From NCBI GenBank assembly GCA_026984165.1, contig JALSSQ010000326.1, forward strand, positions 1-6,553: DNA of 6,553 nt, in the 5' to 3' direction. The position numbers and the translations under genes are program-made. The notes under the pieces are model-generated. The model searched no databases and was not told the origin of the DNA. It saw only the letters and a list, made by a program, of their open reading frames with translations. This document shows, in pieces, positions 6,244-6,553 of the stretch; positions within the stretch are counted from its first letter, which is position 1, and every line of letters starts with the position of its first letter. Origin of the DNA: Sulfurovum sp. (GTDB lineage: Bacteria > Campylobacterota > Campylobacteria > Campylobacterales > Sulfurovaceae).

Positions 6244-6553
6244 GTATATACCCTAATTTTAATGCAGCCATTTCAATAATACGTTGAGAAATTTGTTCAT
6301 AATTTATTTTAGATGGCTCATTTTTATCATAATATTCACAAATTTCAAAAATAGTAAACATTATCTTGTTACATTCTCTAAAATTTCCTTTCGTAAAGGC
6401 ATGTATCAGTTTCATATCTTTTTCTTTAATACTGTTTGCAATTTCAAAAAGGTTTTTTTTCAAAAGTTTTTTATGTATGTAAGCTGTCTGATCAGATTGG
6501 GTTGCATTTTTCAATTCAATTATTTCCCAAATTCTTGACTGAAAATGTTCTTT
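6236..6553 (-). CDS. C-terminal part of an ExeA/MshM-type AAA+ ATPase, 5' end beyond window
   Basis: The frame is open from the stop at 6238-6236 to the right edge, and no ATG occurs before residues that already look internal, so this is the 3' end of a longer gene (106 codons visible). It resembles the tail of ExeA/GspA/MshM ATPases. The segment QSDQTAYIHKKLLKKN matches the family's helix that ends in a YI..rL pattern. FTKGNFRECNKI matches the sensor-2 motif (G-x-x-R-x-x-N) of the AAA+ lid. It is followed by a helix, then the short segment SKINYEQISQRIIEMAA, like the usual I-x-x-x-x-V-x-x-A ending. The Walker A and B motifs would lie outside the window. Known relatives work at the inner membrane with a periplasm-exposed partner (ExeA-ExeB, MshM-MshN), and the next gene is such a membrane protein, overlapping by 8 bases. 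Campylobacter CtsP is the likely positional counterpart. A TTG at 6514 would give a 92-residue ORF, but it is probably not a real start. Confidence 0.68.
   Translation of the reverse strand, partial: KEHFQSRIWEIIELKNATQSDQTAYIHKKLLKKNLFEIANSIKEKDMKLIHAFTKGNFRECNKIMFTIFEICEYYDKNEPSKINYEQISQRIIEMAALKLGYIHV

Noticed and set aside
6284..6538. Plus-strand Phe/Ile-rich ORF at the right edge
   Set aside because: It is the antisense of Lys- and Asn-rich coding sequence, which produces false hydrophobic frames; the minus-strand frame has AAA+ lid features.
1..6553. CRISPR array, tRNA, rRNA or insertion sequence
   Set aside because: No regularly spaced repeats, cloverleaf-like segments, transposase motifs or terminal inverted repeats were seen.

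Overview
The window looks like chromosomal DNA of a Campylobacterota bacterium, probably a free-living sulfur-oxidiser type such as Sulfurovum or Sulfurimonas. I infer this from the AT-rich base composition, the style of the HemH and KdsB proteins, the tight gene packing and a transformation/pilus cluster ordered as I recall the Campylobacter cts genes. The genus is a guess. kdsB shows that the cell is Gram-negative and makes Kdo-containing LPS or LOS.

Left part (1-1660, minus strand): a three-gene overlapping run. In transcription order it is ferrochelatase hemH, a small VanZ-like membrane protein whose most credible start is a TTG inside the 3' end of hemH, and a YigZ/IMPACT-family gene that runs off the left edge. 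Centre (1661-2492): an 80-bp divergent promoter region, then kdsB on the plus strand, then a perfect 12-bp hairpin that separates kdsB from the convergent cluster on its right. kdsB also carries an unexplained perfect 13-bp inverted repeat inside its coding sequence.

Right part (2495-6553, minus strand): four tightly coupled genes of a type II secretion/type IV pilus-type machine. In transcription order they are the C-terminal end of an ExeA/MshM-type AAA+ ATPase (open at the right edge), a single-pass membrane protein with a basic linker and TPR-like C-terminus, a GspE/PilB-type assembly ATPase, and a GspF/PilC-type inner-membrane platform protein. This order matches mshM-mshN-mshE-mshG of the Vibrio MSHA pilus and, from memory, ctsP-ctsX-ctsE-ctsF of the Campylobacter natural-transformation system. 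The AAA+ and TPR proteins are therefore likely partners, working with the E/F motor-platform pair to assemble a pilus or pseudopilus, most plausibly for DNA uptake. A secretin gene would be expected just beyond the right edge.

The six largest genes are recognisable at family level. No stretch longer than 300 bases lacks a gene, and I saw no RNA gene, insertion sequence or CRISPR. The main points of interest are the MSHA/Cts-like module, the hidden partial AAA+ ATPase at the edge, and the hairpin inside kdsB.
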